Below, in pieces: positions 1-9,073 of a stretch of 47,578 nt of DNA (its first letter is position 1; every line of letters starts with the position of its first letter). The position numbers were made by a program, and so were the translations under genes. A model generated the notes under the pieces. The model was not told where the DNA came from and searched no databases. It was given only the letters and a program-made list of their open reading frames with translations. The DNA comes from Acidobacteriota bacterium (GTDB lineage Bacteria; Acidobacteriota; Terriglobia; UBA7540), in the NCBI GenBank assembly GCA_021828285.1, contig JAKASG010000017.1, positions 1 through 47,578 on the forward strand. The letters are read 5' to 3'.

Positions 1-917
1 ACTTGAAAGAAGATCTGTGCGTGAAGCAATGAGACCCCAACACCTCGAACCCAAGTATTGTTTCGAAAGCGTTCGGCGAGACGGGAAAGGGGTTGTAAGA
101 CTGAGGCTGGCGAAAAGGGGGCTGACGCAGCGAGCCGTAAAGCGAAGCGTTTCACCACAGAGGCATCCGCCAAATGCCGGAAGACGGAAAAGGGACGAAA
201 CTCAGGATGCAAGCGGCAAAGAAGAGCTTGATTTTTCCCGAATCGCACAGCGTCATCGAACACGACCTCACGGATGGATTTCGTATAGATTTCAGAAGTC
301 GTCGCTTCGGGACACAGCCGAAAGGAGAAGCCTCTTTTTTTGAGCCGGAAGGCGAGGTCGTAGTCCTCGAAAGCCCTCTGTAAACGCTCATCGAACCCTC
401 CCACGCTGTTCAAGGCTTGTCGGGGCACTGATACGTTGGGGCCTACGATGATGTTTTTGAACCCGGTCAGATATTTCTCATGGCCAACTTCTTCCACCCA
501 CGTCTCTGTTTCCTTAACGCGAAGATCCAGGGCTAAGCCCGGAGGACTTTCAGGAGATAACAATACCGGCCCGGCGACAACGACCGAGTCTTCCCCGGCG
601 TGCGCGGCCGCATGTTCAATAAGCAACGTTTTGGGGCAGACAATATCGTCATCGAGGAAGAGGACCCATGTTCCAACGGCCTCGCGTAAACCCGAATTAC
701 GCGCCGATGCCTGGCCCTGATTAGCCTGCTCAAGGACCCGAAGCCTGGCGGCGGATTGGACAGTTTTCAAGAACTCACGAGTCCCGTCCGTCGCGCCGTC
801 CACAACGACAATTACTTCGAATTCTTCCGGCGGGAACTGTTGCGAAAGGACAGTCGGCAGCGTCCTGGCTAACAGATCGCAGCGATTAAAGGTCGGGATG
901 ATGATTGAAAACTTCAT
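1..917 (-). CDS. Family 2 glycosyltransferase, C-terminus cut by window edge
   Basis: The reading frame is open from an ATG at 917 to the left edge with no stop, giving at least 305 residues. The start MKFSIIIPTFNR and the acidic motif FLDDDI near residue 96 are typical of GT-A fold family 2 enzymes, which move a sugar from a nucleotide-sugar donor to a lipid-linked or polysaccharide acceptor at the inner membrane. A later GGFDERLQRAFEDYDLAFRL segment matches the ED-acceptor region of this family. It is transcribed away from the methyltransferase at 1150 and belongs to the polysaccharide locus that continues to about 7.1 kb. The exact sugar cannot be told. The stop codon lies outside the window. 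Confidence 0.85.
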   Translation of the reverse strand, partial: MKFSIIIPTFNRCDLLARTLPTVLSQQFPPEEFEVIVVVDGATDGTREFLKTVQSAARLRVLEQANQGQASARNSGLREAVGTWVLFLDDDIVCPKTLLIEHAAAHAGEDSVVVAGPVLLSPESPPGLALDLRVKETETWVEEVGHEKYLTGFKNIIVGPNVSVPRQALNSVGGFDERLQRAFEDYDLAFRLKKRGFSFRLCPEATTSEIYTKSIREVVFDDAVRFGKNQALLCRLHPEFRPFSVFRHLADASVVKRFALRLAASAPFSPASVLQPLSRLAERFRNNTWVRGVGVSLLHAQIFFQ

Positions 918-1105
918 TGCGGGACGAAGAGACTTTCACGGGAACGGGGGAAGGGTTTGATCCTCCAAGGTCATAAGAATCACTCCGGAATTGGGCAAAG
1001 GCGATTTCGAAAAGCTCAATGTCCTCCTCGTCGGAGTCCTCTCACCTCAATCATCAGCATGGCAATCGTGGAATCTCGCGGTATGCCAAACTCAAATGGC
1101 GTGCG

Positions 1106-1114
1106 TGGTATAAT
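1106..1114 (+). promoter_or_regulatory. Extended -10 promoter TGGTATAAT upstream of the methyltransferase
   Basis: A consensus TATAAT at 1109-1114 is preceded by TGG, the extended -10 form that can work without a good -35. No convincing -35 is seen 17 bp upstream. Transcription would begin near 1121 and give a leader of about 30 bases before the ATG at 1150. A 7-codon open frame (MLRPAGP, ATG at 1119) sits at the start point and ends at 1142, just before the gene. Confidence 0.45.
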
Positions 1115-1149
1115 CACCATGCTGCGCCCGGCGGGGCCTTAAGAAAAGC

Positions 1150-1866
1150 ATGAAGGAGATCATTCCACAAATCCCGCCCCCGCCCGGGGCTCGGTTCAAG
1201 GCACTTGCCAAGCCCTTCCTGATTCCTATTACACTCTTGTTAAGAAGAAGAATTATCAGCCGATATCTTTCCATGTGTCAACAGCCTCGGCTGCACGTCG
1301 GCTGTGGAATGCATCGGCTTCCCGGCTGGCTCAACACGGACCGTGCGGTTCTCAATCGCCATGGCGTCATGTATCTGGATGCCCGCAAGAAATTGCCCTT
1401 TTCAGATGATACTTTCTCGTTCGTCTTTTGCGAGCACTTCATCTCCTACCTGACGCTTGCGGAAGCGTCCGCATTCTTCGCTGAATGTCATAGGATCCTG
1501 AAAGCAGGAGGAACTTTCCGGATTGCAACCCCGACTTGGGCTTTTCTGAATGAGCTTGAGACGGGCTCAGACCCGCGTTACCGGGCTTACGTTCATTGGG
1601 CCAGCAGAGATTTTTTCGGGATGGATTACGATTCGCCCTGCATTGTGACCAATAGCCTGCTCTTTTCAGCCATGGGCGGAAAGTCTGTTTACGATGAAGA
1701 GTTTCTCAAATGGGTCCTGGCGCAGGTGGGGTTTTCAGAAGTGATAAAGACTCGAGTCGGCCAAAGCGAACATCCAGAGCTTCGGGGCGTCGAAGGACAT
1801 GGGAATTTCGTCCCACGAGAGATCAACGAGCTGGAGACCGTTGTTCTTGAGGCGAGCAAGTCATAG
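1150..1866 (+). CDS. SAM-dependent methyltransferase (class I, Methyltransf_11-like)
   Basis: This 238-residue protein carries the SAM-binding motif I as LHVGCGMHRLPGWLNTD near residues 49-65. An acidic motif follows (MYLDARKKLPFSDDTF), then the EHFISYL and ECHRILKAGGTFRIATP segments typical of small class I methyltransferases in surface polysaccharide clusters. It probably methylates a sugar or a glycan end. The N-terminal 35 residues are basic and hydrophobic, so membrane association is possible. The start lacks a strong ribosome site; an ATG inside the ORF (MCQQPRL) is an alternative. It is followed by a flippase gene after 72 bases in the same direction. Confidence 0.8.
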   Translation: MKEIIPQIPPPPGARFKALAKPFLIPITLLLRRRIISRYLSMCQQPRLHVGCGMHRLPGWLNTDRAVLNRHGVMYLDARKKLPFSDDTFSFVFCEHFISYLTLAEASAFFAECHRILKAGGTFRIATPTWAFLNELETGSDPRYRAYVHWASRDFFGMDYDSPCIVTNSLLFSAMGGKSVYDEEFLKWVLAQVGFSEVIKTRVGQSEHPELRGVEGHGNFVPREINELETVVLEASKS

Positions 1867-1938
1867 GGTTGCGCCAAAACTCCTTGCCCGCGTCTTTGAA
1901 GGTTTAGCTGGCCAAAGCTCCCGGAATAAATTGCACAA

Positions 1939-3447
1939 ATGGCACAGAAAGTTTTCCTACGAAACGTCTTTTCAAATTATGCGTCCATGGCGGTCAGCAG
2001 TATTGTCGCCTTGATTCTCACGCCGTTGTTATTTGATTTTCTTCGCGCTCGCGACTTTGCCATTCTTTCATTCGCAATCGCTGCAACCGGGCTTCTCGGG
2101 GCAATCGACTTCGGAATCGGGACTTCCCTCGTCCGGTTTGTAAGCATCCTGGCGGGACGGAACTTATACCGCGAATTAGACGAACTCGTCGCCACAGTAT
2201 TCTTTCTGCTGGCAGGGGTTGGGGTCGCGGGGACGGTAGCGATCGTCGTTTTGGCCCCCTGGATGGTTCATTATTTCAGCGCCTTGGCCGTAGCTTCACA
2301 CAAAGCCTTCTTGGCCGTCGCGCTGGTTGGGCTCAGTCTTGCCTTTGATTTTCCTTCTGTTCCGCTTTCGGCCTACATCGCCGGTTGTCAGGACCTTCAC
2401 TTGCTGAGTGGAGTAGAAATTGCCGTTCAGTTTCTTCGTATCATTGCAATCACCGGCTTGCTCCTTGCGGGTTTTGGCCTCGCATGGGTTGCAGGAGTAT
2501 TTCCGGTCATCGCATTTTCTCGATTTGCAGGTTTGCTTTGGGCTTGCCGCCGCAGCGCCAACCCCTGGCGGCCGCACCTGGCTGATGTCAGGTTCAGGCG
2601 TTTGAGGGAGATGGGCAAATTTGCATTGTTTGCCTCCCTGGAGGACACAGCGGGGAGATATTACCTCCTGATGGATACCTTCGTGGCTGCGAAGTTCCTG
2701 CCTCTCGCCGATCTCGCCATTCTGAGTGTGGCTCGGCGCATCCCGCTGGCGTTGCGGAAGCTAGCCGACCAGCCGTATTCGGCGGCTTACCCCTTGGTTT
2801 CCGCAGCAGCCGCGGACGGTAAGGACCAGCAGATTCGAAGGTTCATGCTGGTTTCGGTGCGTGCCAGCCTGGCCTTCGGCCTGCCGGTTGCCGCGGGGTT
2901 GTGGCTGTGGGCGGCTACGATTCTCCGTCTCTGGGTAGGGCCCGCCGTTTTAAGCGGCGTAACGGTTTTTCGGCTCATGATCGTTCTGGCGATTTTCCTG
3001 GCTCTGCATGAGACTCCGATGACTTTTCTTCTGGGAGCAGGGAAGATCGGTTTTTGCACTGTGGTTACTGTGGCCATGCTTCCAGCCTTCGCTATCCTTG
3101 GCGGCGTGGCCTCCGTCCGATATCAGTTGAACGGGCTGGCGGCTGCTTATGCCCTGGTCTGCGCGGTCGCTACAATTCTGGTTTTTTCACGAGCGCTCAG
3201 CGTGAGCGAAGTGAGCTGGGTTCACTGGCTTCGCAAAGGAGTCATCCCCGGGTTGTTTTTGGCCGCCCCCGCAATCGTGTGGTTGATCGCATCCTATAGT
3301 TTTTTGCCCCACACGCTGCTGGGCCTGATTGAATCATGGGCTACAGCCTCGGCCATTTTTGTGGGAGTGGTGTTCGCTTTGGCATCCAAGGAGAAGCACA
3401 GGAGCTGGAAGGATCGAATTTGGAGCGCGCTTCTCGAGGAGCGCTGA
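1939..3447 (+). CDS. Polysaccharide flippase-like membrane protein (Wzx/MATE-like)
   Basis: This 502-residue, strongly hydrophobic protein has about 12-14 predicted membrane spans, spread evenly as in the polysaccharide transporter (PST) branch of the MOP superfamily. The N-terminus (FLRNVFSNYASMAVSSIV) resembles the start of O-antigen flippases, which carry undecaprenyl-linked repeat units across the inner membrane. The family has no short catalytic motif, so the call rests on topology, length and neighbours: a methyltransferase before it, a glycosyltransferase after it, rml genes beyond. The substrate is unknown. The start ATG at 1939 has only a weak ribosome site. Confidence 0.75.
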   Translation: MAQKVFLRNVFSNYASMAVSSIVALILTPLLFDFLRARDFAILSFAIAATGLLGAIDFGIGTSLVRFVSILAGRNLYRELDELVATVFFLLAGVGVAGTVAIVVLAPWMVHYFSALAVASHKAFLAVALVGLSLAFDFPSVPLSAYIAGCQDLHLLSGVEIAVQFLRIIAITGLLLAGFGLAWVAGVFPVIAFSRFAGLLWACRRSANPWRPHLADVRFRRLREMGKFALFASLEDTAGRYYLLMDTFVAAKFLPLADLAILSVARRIPLALRKLADQPYSAAYPLVSAAAADGKDQQIRRFMLVSVRASLAFGLPVAAGLWLWAATILRLWVGPAVLSGVTVFRLMIVLAIFLALHETPMTFLLGAGKIGFCTVVTVAMLPAFAILGGVASVRYQLNGLAAAYALVCAVATILVFSRALSVSEVSWVHWLRKGVIPGLFLAAPAIVWLIASYSFLPHTLLGLIESWATASAIFVGVVFALASKEKHRSWKDRIWSALLEER

Positions 3448-3524
3448 ACGGCGGATTTTGCACTGTGAGCCGTGGAAATCACAGGCAAGGGCAAGCCGGG
3501 ACTGCGGAAGAGCGGGAAGTTCTG

Positions 3525-3554
3525 ATGACGTTTCGCGAATCCCTTTGTTATGAT
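3525..3554 (+). promoter_or_regulatory. Candidate promoter for the glycosyltransferase at 3672
   Basis: ATGACG at 3525-3530 lies 18 bp from TATGAT at 3549-3554. The -10 is preceded by TGT, the extended form. It would give a leader of about 110 bases. This suggests the glycosyltransferase can be transcribed independently of the flippase gene. Confidence 0.35.
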
Positions 3555-3671
3555 AAAGCGCCATACCGGGAGCGAGGCTGTCGTCGCTGGCTCATCCGGT
3601 TCCCCGGGGAAGGATCGCGCTTTTCGGCGCGGAGACAGTGGGGTGGCGAAGTGCAAATCTGAAGAATAATC

Positions 3672-4700
3672 ATGACGGCTGATTCGTCTGATAGAACCCT
3701 CAATCCGCCCGCCTCGGAGCGACCGTCCCTCTTGAGCGCCGGATGCGCGGCGCACCCCTCGGTCTCGGTGGTGATTTGCACCCAAGGACGCCGCTCGACG
3801 CTTGCGAAGTGTTTAGCCTCGCTCGAAGCCCAGGAATGCCAAAATATGGAAGTGGTGGTGGTCCTCAATGGCGAGGCGAATCCGGCTTTTGCCTGTGAGA
3901 TGCAGAAACATCCCGTGCGAGTGCTGGTCGAACCGCGCCGCGGGGTATGCTTCGCCAGAAACACTGCGCTGCCCCACCTTAATGGAGAAATCGCCGCGTT
4001 CCTCGACGACGATGTGGAAGTTCGCTCCGGCTGGGTGCATGAAATTGCCAAGGGGTTTGGCGATGCGCGCGTGGCCTGCGTCACGGGCCGCGTTGTGCCT
4101 GCCGGGCTTTCCTATCTCGATTCCGAACGCTTGGCGCGATTTTATTCGAGCCCGCGGGTAACCTCGGAATGGATGCTTGAAGCGTCAGACCGCGATTGGA
4201 TTTGGCAGGTCCTCGGTGAGCGCGCTGGGGCGGGATGCAATATGGCCTTCCGGCATTCCTTCCTCACGGAGCACACTTCATTTCCTGAGGACTTGGGCGC
4301 GGGTTCGCTCATTGGCGGCGCGGATGAGGATTATATGTTCCTGCGCGTGCTGAGGGCAGGCTACGCGCTCCATCACGTGCCGGAAGCTGTCGTGACGCAT
4401 CACTTCGACGGAGATCCGAGTGGAACCCGCAATCGCTCAGCCCAGCTCTATGCCGCGAGCGTTGCCTTTATGCTCAAACTGATTTGGGAGGAGCGGGGAA
4501 TTCGTTTCCGATTGCTGAAGGCGATCGGCAGCTCCGCGGGAAGAAAGCTGCGGCGATTACGGACCCGCATCGCATCGCCCGGAGAGCCGCAAGAAGCCCT
4601 TTCCTATGTCGAAAAGTTGCTGGCGCTTTTCAGAGGATTGTGGATTTTCGTGCGATCAAGAGGGCGAACGAATTCCCGCCCGCAATCCTCGACTCGCTGA
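3672..4700 (+). CDS. Family 2 glycosyltransferase
   Basis: This 342-residue protein has a GT-A nucleotide-sugar binding start (SVVICTQGRRSTLAKCLASL, near residues 33-52). The metal-binding motif is FLDDDVEVRSGW near residues 112-123. The region GGADEDYMFLRVLRAGY matches the catalytic-base region of family 2 enzymes. A short hydrophobic basic tail (LLALFRGLWIFVRSRGR) may attach it to the inner membrane. It likely adds one sugar during surface polysaccharide assembly. Its 3' end converges with rmlD, whose stop is 23 bases away on the other strand. Donor and acceptor cannot be inferred. Confidence 0.85.
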   Translation: MTADSSDRTLNPPASERPSLLSAGCAAHPSVSVVICTQGRRSTLAKCLASLEAQECQNMEVVVVLNGEANPAFACEMQKHPVRVLVEPRRGVCFARNTALPHLNGEIAAFLDDDVEVRSGWVHEIAKGFGDARVACVTGRVVPAGLSYLDSERLARFYSSPRVTSEWMLEASDRDWIWQVLGERAGAGCNMAFRHSFLTEHTSFPEDLGAGSLIGGADEDYMFLRVLRAGYALHHVPEAVVTHHFDGDPSGTRNRSAQLYAASVAFMLKLIWEERGIRFRLLKAIGSSAGRKLRRLRTRIASPGEPQEALSYVEKLLALFRGLWIFVRSRGRTNSRPQSSTR

Positions 4701-4722
4701 AGAGATTATCGTCGCATTCGTT

Positions 4723-5577
4723 TTAGAATTTCGCGGCGCGCGTTCGACCCAGGTAACGGCGGAGCGCGTCCTGCCAGGGAGGGAGGAGCGGCAATCCTTC
4801 AGCGACGAGCCTCGTATTCGCCAATTGTGAATTTTGTGGCCGTCGCGCAGGACGAGCAAAATCGCTGCTCGCAGCGGGAACGACGCGTGAAGGATCGAAA
4901 CCCGCTTGCTGGAGAATTTGCCTTGCGAACTCGAACCAGGAACAGGCCCCTTGATTCGAGACGTGGTAGATCCCCGGCTTGCCCTGCTCGATTACTCGCT
5001 CGAGCGCTGCGGCGAGGTCTTCCGTGTAAGTCGGTGAACCGATTTGGTCTCGAACCACCCGCAAAGTCTTTGCGTCCCTAGCTTGGGCGAGAATTGCTTC
5101 GACAAAGTTTTTGCCTGCCGGACCAAACAGCCAGGAGGTGCGCACGATCCAATTTTGTTTCGGCATCGTCTGGACATGCTGTTCGCCTTCGAGCTTGCTC
5201 GCGCCATAAACGTTCAGAGGATGCGGTGCATCGGTTTCAACGTAGGGTGCGGACTTCCCGCCGTCGAAAACGTAATCGGTGCTGACGTAAGCCAGAGGAA
5301 TTGAAAGCTGGCGGCAGACTTGCACGACATTCCGTGTTCCCTCGCCGTTTACACGGAAAGCGAGGTCGCGCTCGTTTTCGCACCGGTCGACGGCTGTGAA
5401 GGCCGCTGCATGGATGACGGCGTCGGGAGAAGCTTTTCGAATCGTCTCAGCTGTCGCGGCCGCGTCGGTGATGTCCGCTTCGGCGCGGGTGAGTGGAATA
5501 ACCTGATGGTTCTGGCGGAGGCGCGCCGTCAGATCAAAACCCAGCATTCCGCTGCTGCCTGTGATGGCGATCTTCAA
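4723..5577 (-). CDS. rmlD: dTDP-4-dehydrorhamnose reductase
   Basis: This 284-residue short-chain dehydrogenase performs the last step of dTDP-L-rhamnose synthesis, reducing dTDP-4-keto-L-rhamnose with NAD(P)H in the cytoplasm. Visible motifs are the Rossmann glycine motif (ITGSSGMLG, residues 4-12), the RmlD signature VYVFDGG-like YVSTDYVFDGGKSAPY, and the catalytic Tyr-Lys pair in VYGASKLEGE. Length matches the family. It starts with TTG at 5577, only six bases after the rmlB stop and without a clear Shine-Dalgarno, so translation is probably coupled to rmlB. No rmlA (thymidylyltransferase) is seen in the window. Confidence 0.93.
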   Translation of the reverse strand: MKIAITGSSGMLGFDLTARLRQNHQVIPLTRAEADITDAAATAETIRKASPDAVIHAAAFTAVDRCENERDLAFRVNGEGTRNVVQVCRQLSIPLAYVSTDYVFDGGKSAPYVETDAPHPLNVYGASKLEGEQHVQTMPKQNWIVRTSWLFGPAGKNFVEAILAQARDAKTLRVVRDQIGSPTYTEDLAAALERVIEQGKPGIYHVSNQGACSWFEFARQILQQAGFDPSRVVPAASSDFARPARRPQNSQLANTRLVAEGLPLLPPWQDALRRYLGRTRAAKF

Positions 5578-5583
5578 GCGAGG

Positions 5584-6612
5584 TCACAAGTTGGCGAGAG
5601 TCGAGCGGCGATGCGAGTAAAGCTTCTCGTAATAAGTCTGATATTCGCCGCTTCGGGCCTTTGCCATCCAATCAGCGTTCTTTTGGTACCACTCGACCGT
5701 CCTTCGCAGCCCCTCTTCCAAATCCACGGCCGGCTGCCACGCGAGTTCACCTGAAAGTTTTTCCACATTGAGCGCATAGCACCGATCATGGCCCGGGCGG
5801 TCAGCAACGAACTCGATGAGATCCGTTGACTTCCCAAGGATCACTATGAGCCTGCGCACAATCTCCAAATTCGGCGTCGGCTTGCCGTAACCAATGTTAT
5901 AGACTTCACCTGGCCGGCCGTCGCGCAAAACCCGGTCGAGCGCCCGGCAATTATCCTCCACGTAAATCCAGTCGCGCTCATTGAGCCCGTCGCCATAGAC
6001 GGGCAGCCGCTTTCCTTCGGACGCGTTCGAGATCATCAACGGGATTAATTTTTCAAGAAACTGACGGGGCCCGTAATTATTTGAAGACCTTGTGACCATG
6101 GCGGGAAAGCCGTAGGTTTTTACGTAGCTCCTCACGAGCAGGTCGGCGGCCGCTTTGCTGGCGGCATAAGGGCTGTTCGGGCGGAGAGGGGATCGCTCGT
6201 TTGCAAACTCACCGGGCTCCATGCTTCCGTAAACTTCATCCGTCGAAATCTGAATGAAACGCGAGATCCGCTGGCGGCGCGCCGCTTCGAGAATCACAAA
6301 GGTTCCTTGAACGTTTGTACGAATGAATTCCTGCGCATCCACAATGCTGCGGTCCACGTGACTCTCCGCGGCGAAATGCACGATCGCCTCGATGGATTGC
6401 TTTAGCAAATCCACGACCAAGGCCGAATCGCAAATATCGCCTCGAACGAACTTATAGCGGGGGTTTTGGCTGATGTCAGCCAGGTTGTCGAGATTGCCGG
6501 CGTAAGTGAGTTTGTCGAAGTTGACGATTTCGTCCTGAGGATGGGTTGCGAGGACGTGGCGAATGTAATTCGAGCCAATGAAACCCGCGCCGCCGGTGAC
6601 CAAGATTCTCAA
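5584..6612 (-). CDS. rmlB: dTDP-glucose 4,6-dehydratase
   Basis: This 342-residue extended short-chain dehydrogenase converts dTDP-glucose to dTDP-4-keto-6-deoxyglucose, an early step to rhamnose and other deoxysugars. The NAD-binding motif TGGAGFIGSNYI is at residues 6-17, ISTDEVYG gives the Thr-Asp-Glu active-site triad, and YAASKAAAD holds the catalytic Tyr-Lys pair. Length is standard. The start is TTG at 6612 with GAGGG about 10 bases upstream, and the next residues (MRILVTGGAGFIG) align with the usual N-terminus. It is the middle gene of an rmlC-like, rmlB, rmlD leftward unit. Confidence 0.95.
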   Translation of the reverse strand: MRILVTGGAGFIGSNYIRHVLATHPQDEIVNFDKLTYAGNLDNLADISQNPRYKFVRGDICDSALVVDLLKQSIEAIVHFAAESHVDRSIVDAQEFIRTNVQGTFVILEAARRQRISRFIQISTDEVYGSMEPGEFANERSPLRPNSPYAASKAAADLLVRSYVKTYGFPAMVTRSSNNYGPRQFLEKLIPLMISNASEGKRLPVYGDGLNERDWIYVEDNCRALDRVLRDGRPGEVYNIGYGKPTPNLEIVRRLIVILGKSTDLIEFVADRPGHDRCYALNVEKLSGELAWQPAVDLEEGLRRTVEWYQKNADWMAKARSGEYQTYYEKLYSHRRSTLANL

Positions 6613-6684
6613 TTCGGTTATCCCTCGCCGAGAGCAGCGCGATGCCGAGCCGCGAAGACTTGCGAGCGGAACTTCGGTTCACAC

Positions 6685-7095
6685 TTACTTGTGCTGAAGT
6701 TCCCAGTCATAATTCAGGAAATGATGATTATATTCGAGCCGTCCTTCGTCCGCGGGGTTGTAAAACCGATCCGTGAGATAAACGAGCGTGGCCGGCGCCC
6801 AACAATCCGTCTGCTCGAAGTGGTGATGCAGAGCTTTAATGATCCCCGGATAAGACACCGCGGCAGAAGCCTGAAGGGTTTTGTGGCGCACTAACCCCCG
6901 CGCGATTCCGCTCGCGCCAAAGCGAAAGAGTTCCGTGAAAACCCCCCGATCGTCGGGATGAACGGCTCCAACTTCAATTTCAACGCCCTGAATTAAGTCC
7001 GCGCTCTCAGGCTTTTGGATGACGCTCCCGATATCCTTCCGTGGGCGCTTCACAACGCTCAGACGAAGGCCCTTGCGCTCGCCCACAGGAAACAC
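6685..7095 (-). pseudogene. rmlC-like dTDP-4-dehydrorhamnose 3,5-epimerase with a central deletion
   Basis: The 136-residue frame matches this cupin family at both ends. The N-terminal part (GVEIEVGAVHPDDRGVF, then SYPGIIKALHHHFEQTD) corresponds to the first strands, and the tail (LVYLTDRFYNPADEGRL, then YNHHFLNYDWE) is the usual C-terminus. The two halves meet directly at about 6805, so roughly 50 residues that normally carry the second half of the beta-barrel, including the IPPGVAHGY-type strand, are absent. Family members are about 170-190 residues. The frame itself is intact, so it may still be translated, but I doubt it folds as an epimerase. The start is GTG at 7095; a second GTG 13 codons in is possible. 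Confidence 0.65.
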
Positions 7096-7318
7096 TTCTT
7101 TAGGTTATGCAAATGCCATACCGTTTCCTCATCAATGCGCGGCTCAACTAGCCGATGATATCTCACCGCCCGTTCGTTGAAAAGGCAAATTCCCGATTGT
7201 CGAACGGAGGAAGCGGGGCTTACATAGCTCTTGTGCGCCCCGTAGCTTGGGGCCGACAGCTTAATCCTTGACGCTCCTCAACTTTTCACTTAGATTAGCC
7301 TGTCCTGGGAAACATCCA

Positions 7319-9073
7319 ATGCGCCAGACAAAACAAGTTGCCGGCCCTTTTACCCGAACGCGAAGGGCTTGTCGAAGAACTTGGCCAATGACGCTCGGCG
7401 CGATTGGGCTGATCCTCCTTTCGCTTCTCTTGTCGGCCGTTTCAGCGCCGCCTCTCGCAGCCTTTTTGCCTGTTGCGGCAAAAGGCGCCATGGTCGTGAC
7501 CAGCGAACCCTTCGCATCGGAAGCGGGCGTGCAGATTCTCAAGCAAGGCGGCAACGCCGTGGATGCCGCCGTTGCTGTTGGATTTGCGCTCGCGGTCACG
7601 CATCCTTTCGCAGGGAATATCGGCGGCGGCGGCTTCATGGTGATTCATCTGGCGAACGGCCGCAACACGGTCATTGATTACCGCGAGGAAGCGCCCGAAA
7701 AAGCGACCCGCGATATGTACCTCGACGGGCAGGGAGCCATTATTCCCAAGGCCTCGACGGTCGGGTCGCTTTCAGTCGGCGTGCCGGGAACCGTCGCCGG
7801 CCTGGCGATGGCAGAATCCGAATATGGCAAGCTCGGCCTGCGCACGGTGCTCGAACCCGCCATCAAACTTGCGCTCGACGGCTTCCCTGTCAGCCACGCG
7901 CTGAGCGAATCCCTTCGCCATTATTCGCCTCTTCTGTCCCGATTCGATCAGAGCCGGCGCATCTATTTGCGGAACGGCAATTATTACCGCGCCGGCGAAA
8001 TCTTCAAGCAGCCGGAACTTGCCGCAACGCTCGAGCTAATCGCGCAGCAAGGGCCGGGCGCTTTCTACGACGGGATTATCGCAAGAAAAATTGTTGCGAC
8101 GATGAAGCAATACGACGGGCTCATCACTCTCGCCGACCTGCGAAATTACCGCGCCATCGAGAGGAAACCGCTTACCGGGCATTTCCGGGGCAATGAGATC
8201 GTCACTGTCCCTCCGCCGAGTTCGGGCGGCGTGGCGCTGATTGAAATGCTGAATATCCTTGAGCCGCTCAATTTAGGCCCGCCGGATGCCTATCACTCGA
8301 TCCATTTGATGACGGAGGCGATGCGCCGCGCCTATGCCGACCGCTCCCGCTATCTCGGCGACACCGATTTTGTTTCCGTGCCCGTGGCCGGCCTCCTCAG
8401 CAAAGCTTACGCGGCGAATCTGCGGGCTGCCATCCTCGCTTCGCCGCCGGATTCACCGATTGATGCAGGCAACCCCATGCCGTTCGAAGGTCCGGATACG
8501 ACCCATTTTTCCATCGTGGACGCGGCGGGTGATGCCGTCTCGAACACCTACACGCTGAATGGGGGCTATGGGAGCGGCATTACGGTCAAGGGCGCGGGGT
8601 TCCTGCTCAACAACGAAATGGATGATTTCACTTCCAAACCGGGTTCGCCGAATATGTATGGCTTGATTCAAAGCGAAGCGAACGCGATCGCTCCGCACAA
8701 GCGGCCGCTTTCGTGCATGACGCCGACAATCGTGCTACGCCATGGGACGGTGCGAATGGTGGTCGGCTCGCCCGGAGGCAGCACAATCATGAACACGGTG
8801 CTTGAAGTCATGCTGAACGTCCTGGTTTATAAGATGGACGTGCTCCATGCCGTTACCGCGCCGCGCTTTCACGATCAGTGGAAGCCGAACGCGCTCTTTC
8901 TCGAGCGTGGCAGGTTTTCCGCCGACACGATTGCCAGGCTGCGGCAGGCCGGCTACACACTGCGCTTCCTCAAAAGTATGGGCGAGTGCGAGGCGATTAC
9001 CGTCAATCCAAAGACCGGCTGGCGCTTCGGCGCCGCCGATCCGCGGGGCAGCGGAGAGGCGGTCGGCTACTGA
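7319..9073 (+). CDS. ggt: Gamma-glutamyltransferase (exported)
   Basis: This 584-residue N-terminal nucleophile hydrolase cleaves gamma-glutamyl amides such as glutathione. It matures by self-cleavage before a threonine, here the first T of TTHFSIVDAAGDAVSNTY near residue 402. Also present are the family start (AAKGAMVVTSEPFASEAG), GNAVDAAVAVGFALAVTHP, GNIGGGGFMVI and the glycine loop VGSPGGSTIMNTV. A basic stretch followed by a hydrophobic run ending SAVSAPPLA is a signal peptide, placing the enzyme in the periplasm. ATG at 7319 has GGGA upstream; TTG at 7268 and ATG at 7388 are alternatives. Its TGA overlaps the ATG of the next gene. Confidence 0.93.
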   Translation: MRQTKQVAGPFTRTRRACRRTWPMTLGAIGLILLSLLLSAVSAPPLAAFLPVAAKGAMVVTSEPFASEAGVQILKQGGNAVDAAVAVGFALAVTHPFAGNIGGGGFMVIHLANGRNTVIDYREEAPEKATRDMYLDGQGAIIPKASTVGSLSVGVPGTVAGLAMAESEYGKLGLRTVLEPAIKLALDGFPVSHALSESLRHYSPLLSRFDQSRRIYLRNGNYYRAGEIFKQPELAATLELIAQQGPGAFYDGIIARKIVATMKQYDGLITLADLRNYRAIERKPLTGHFRGNEIVTVPPPSSGGVALIEMLNILEPLNLGPPDAYHSIHLMTEAMRRAYADRSRYLGDTDFVSVPVAGLLSKAYAANLRAAILASPPDSPIDAGNPMPFEGPDTTHFSIVDAAGDAVSNTYTLNGGYGSGITVKGAGFLLNNEMDDFTSKPGSPNMYGLIQSEANAIAPHKRPLSCMTPTIVLRHGTVRMVVGSPGGSTIMNTVLEVMLNVLVYKMDVLHAVTAPRFHDQWKPNALFLERGRFSADTIARLRQAGYTLRFLKSMGECEAITVNPKTGWRFGAADPRGSGEAVGY

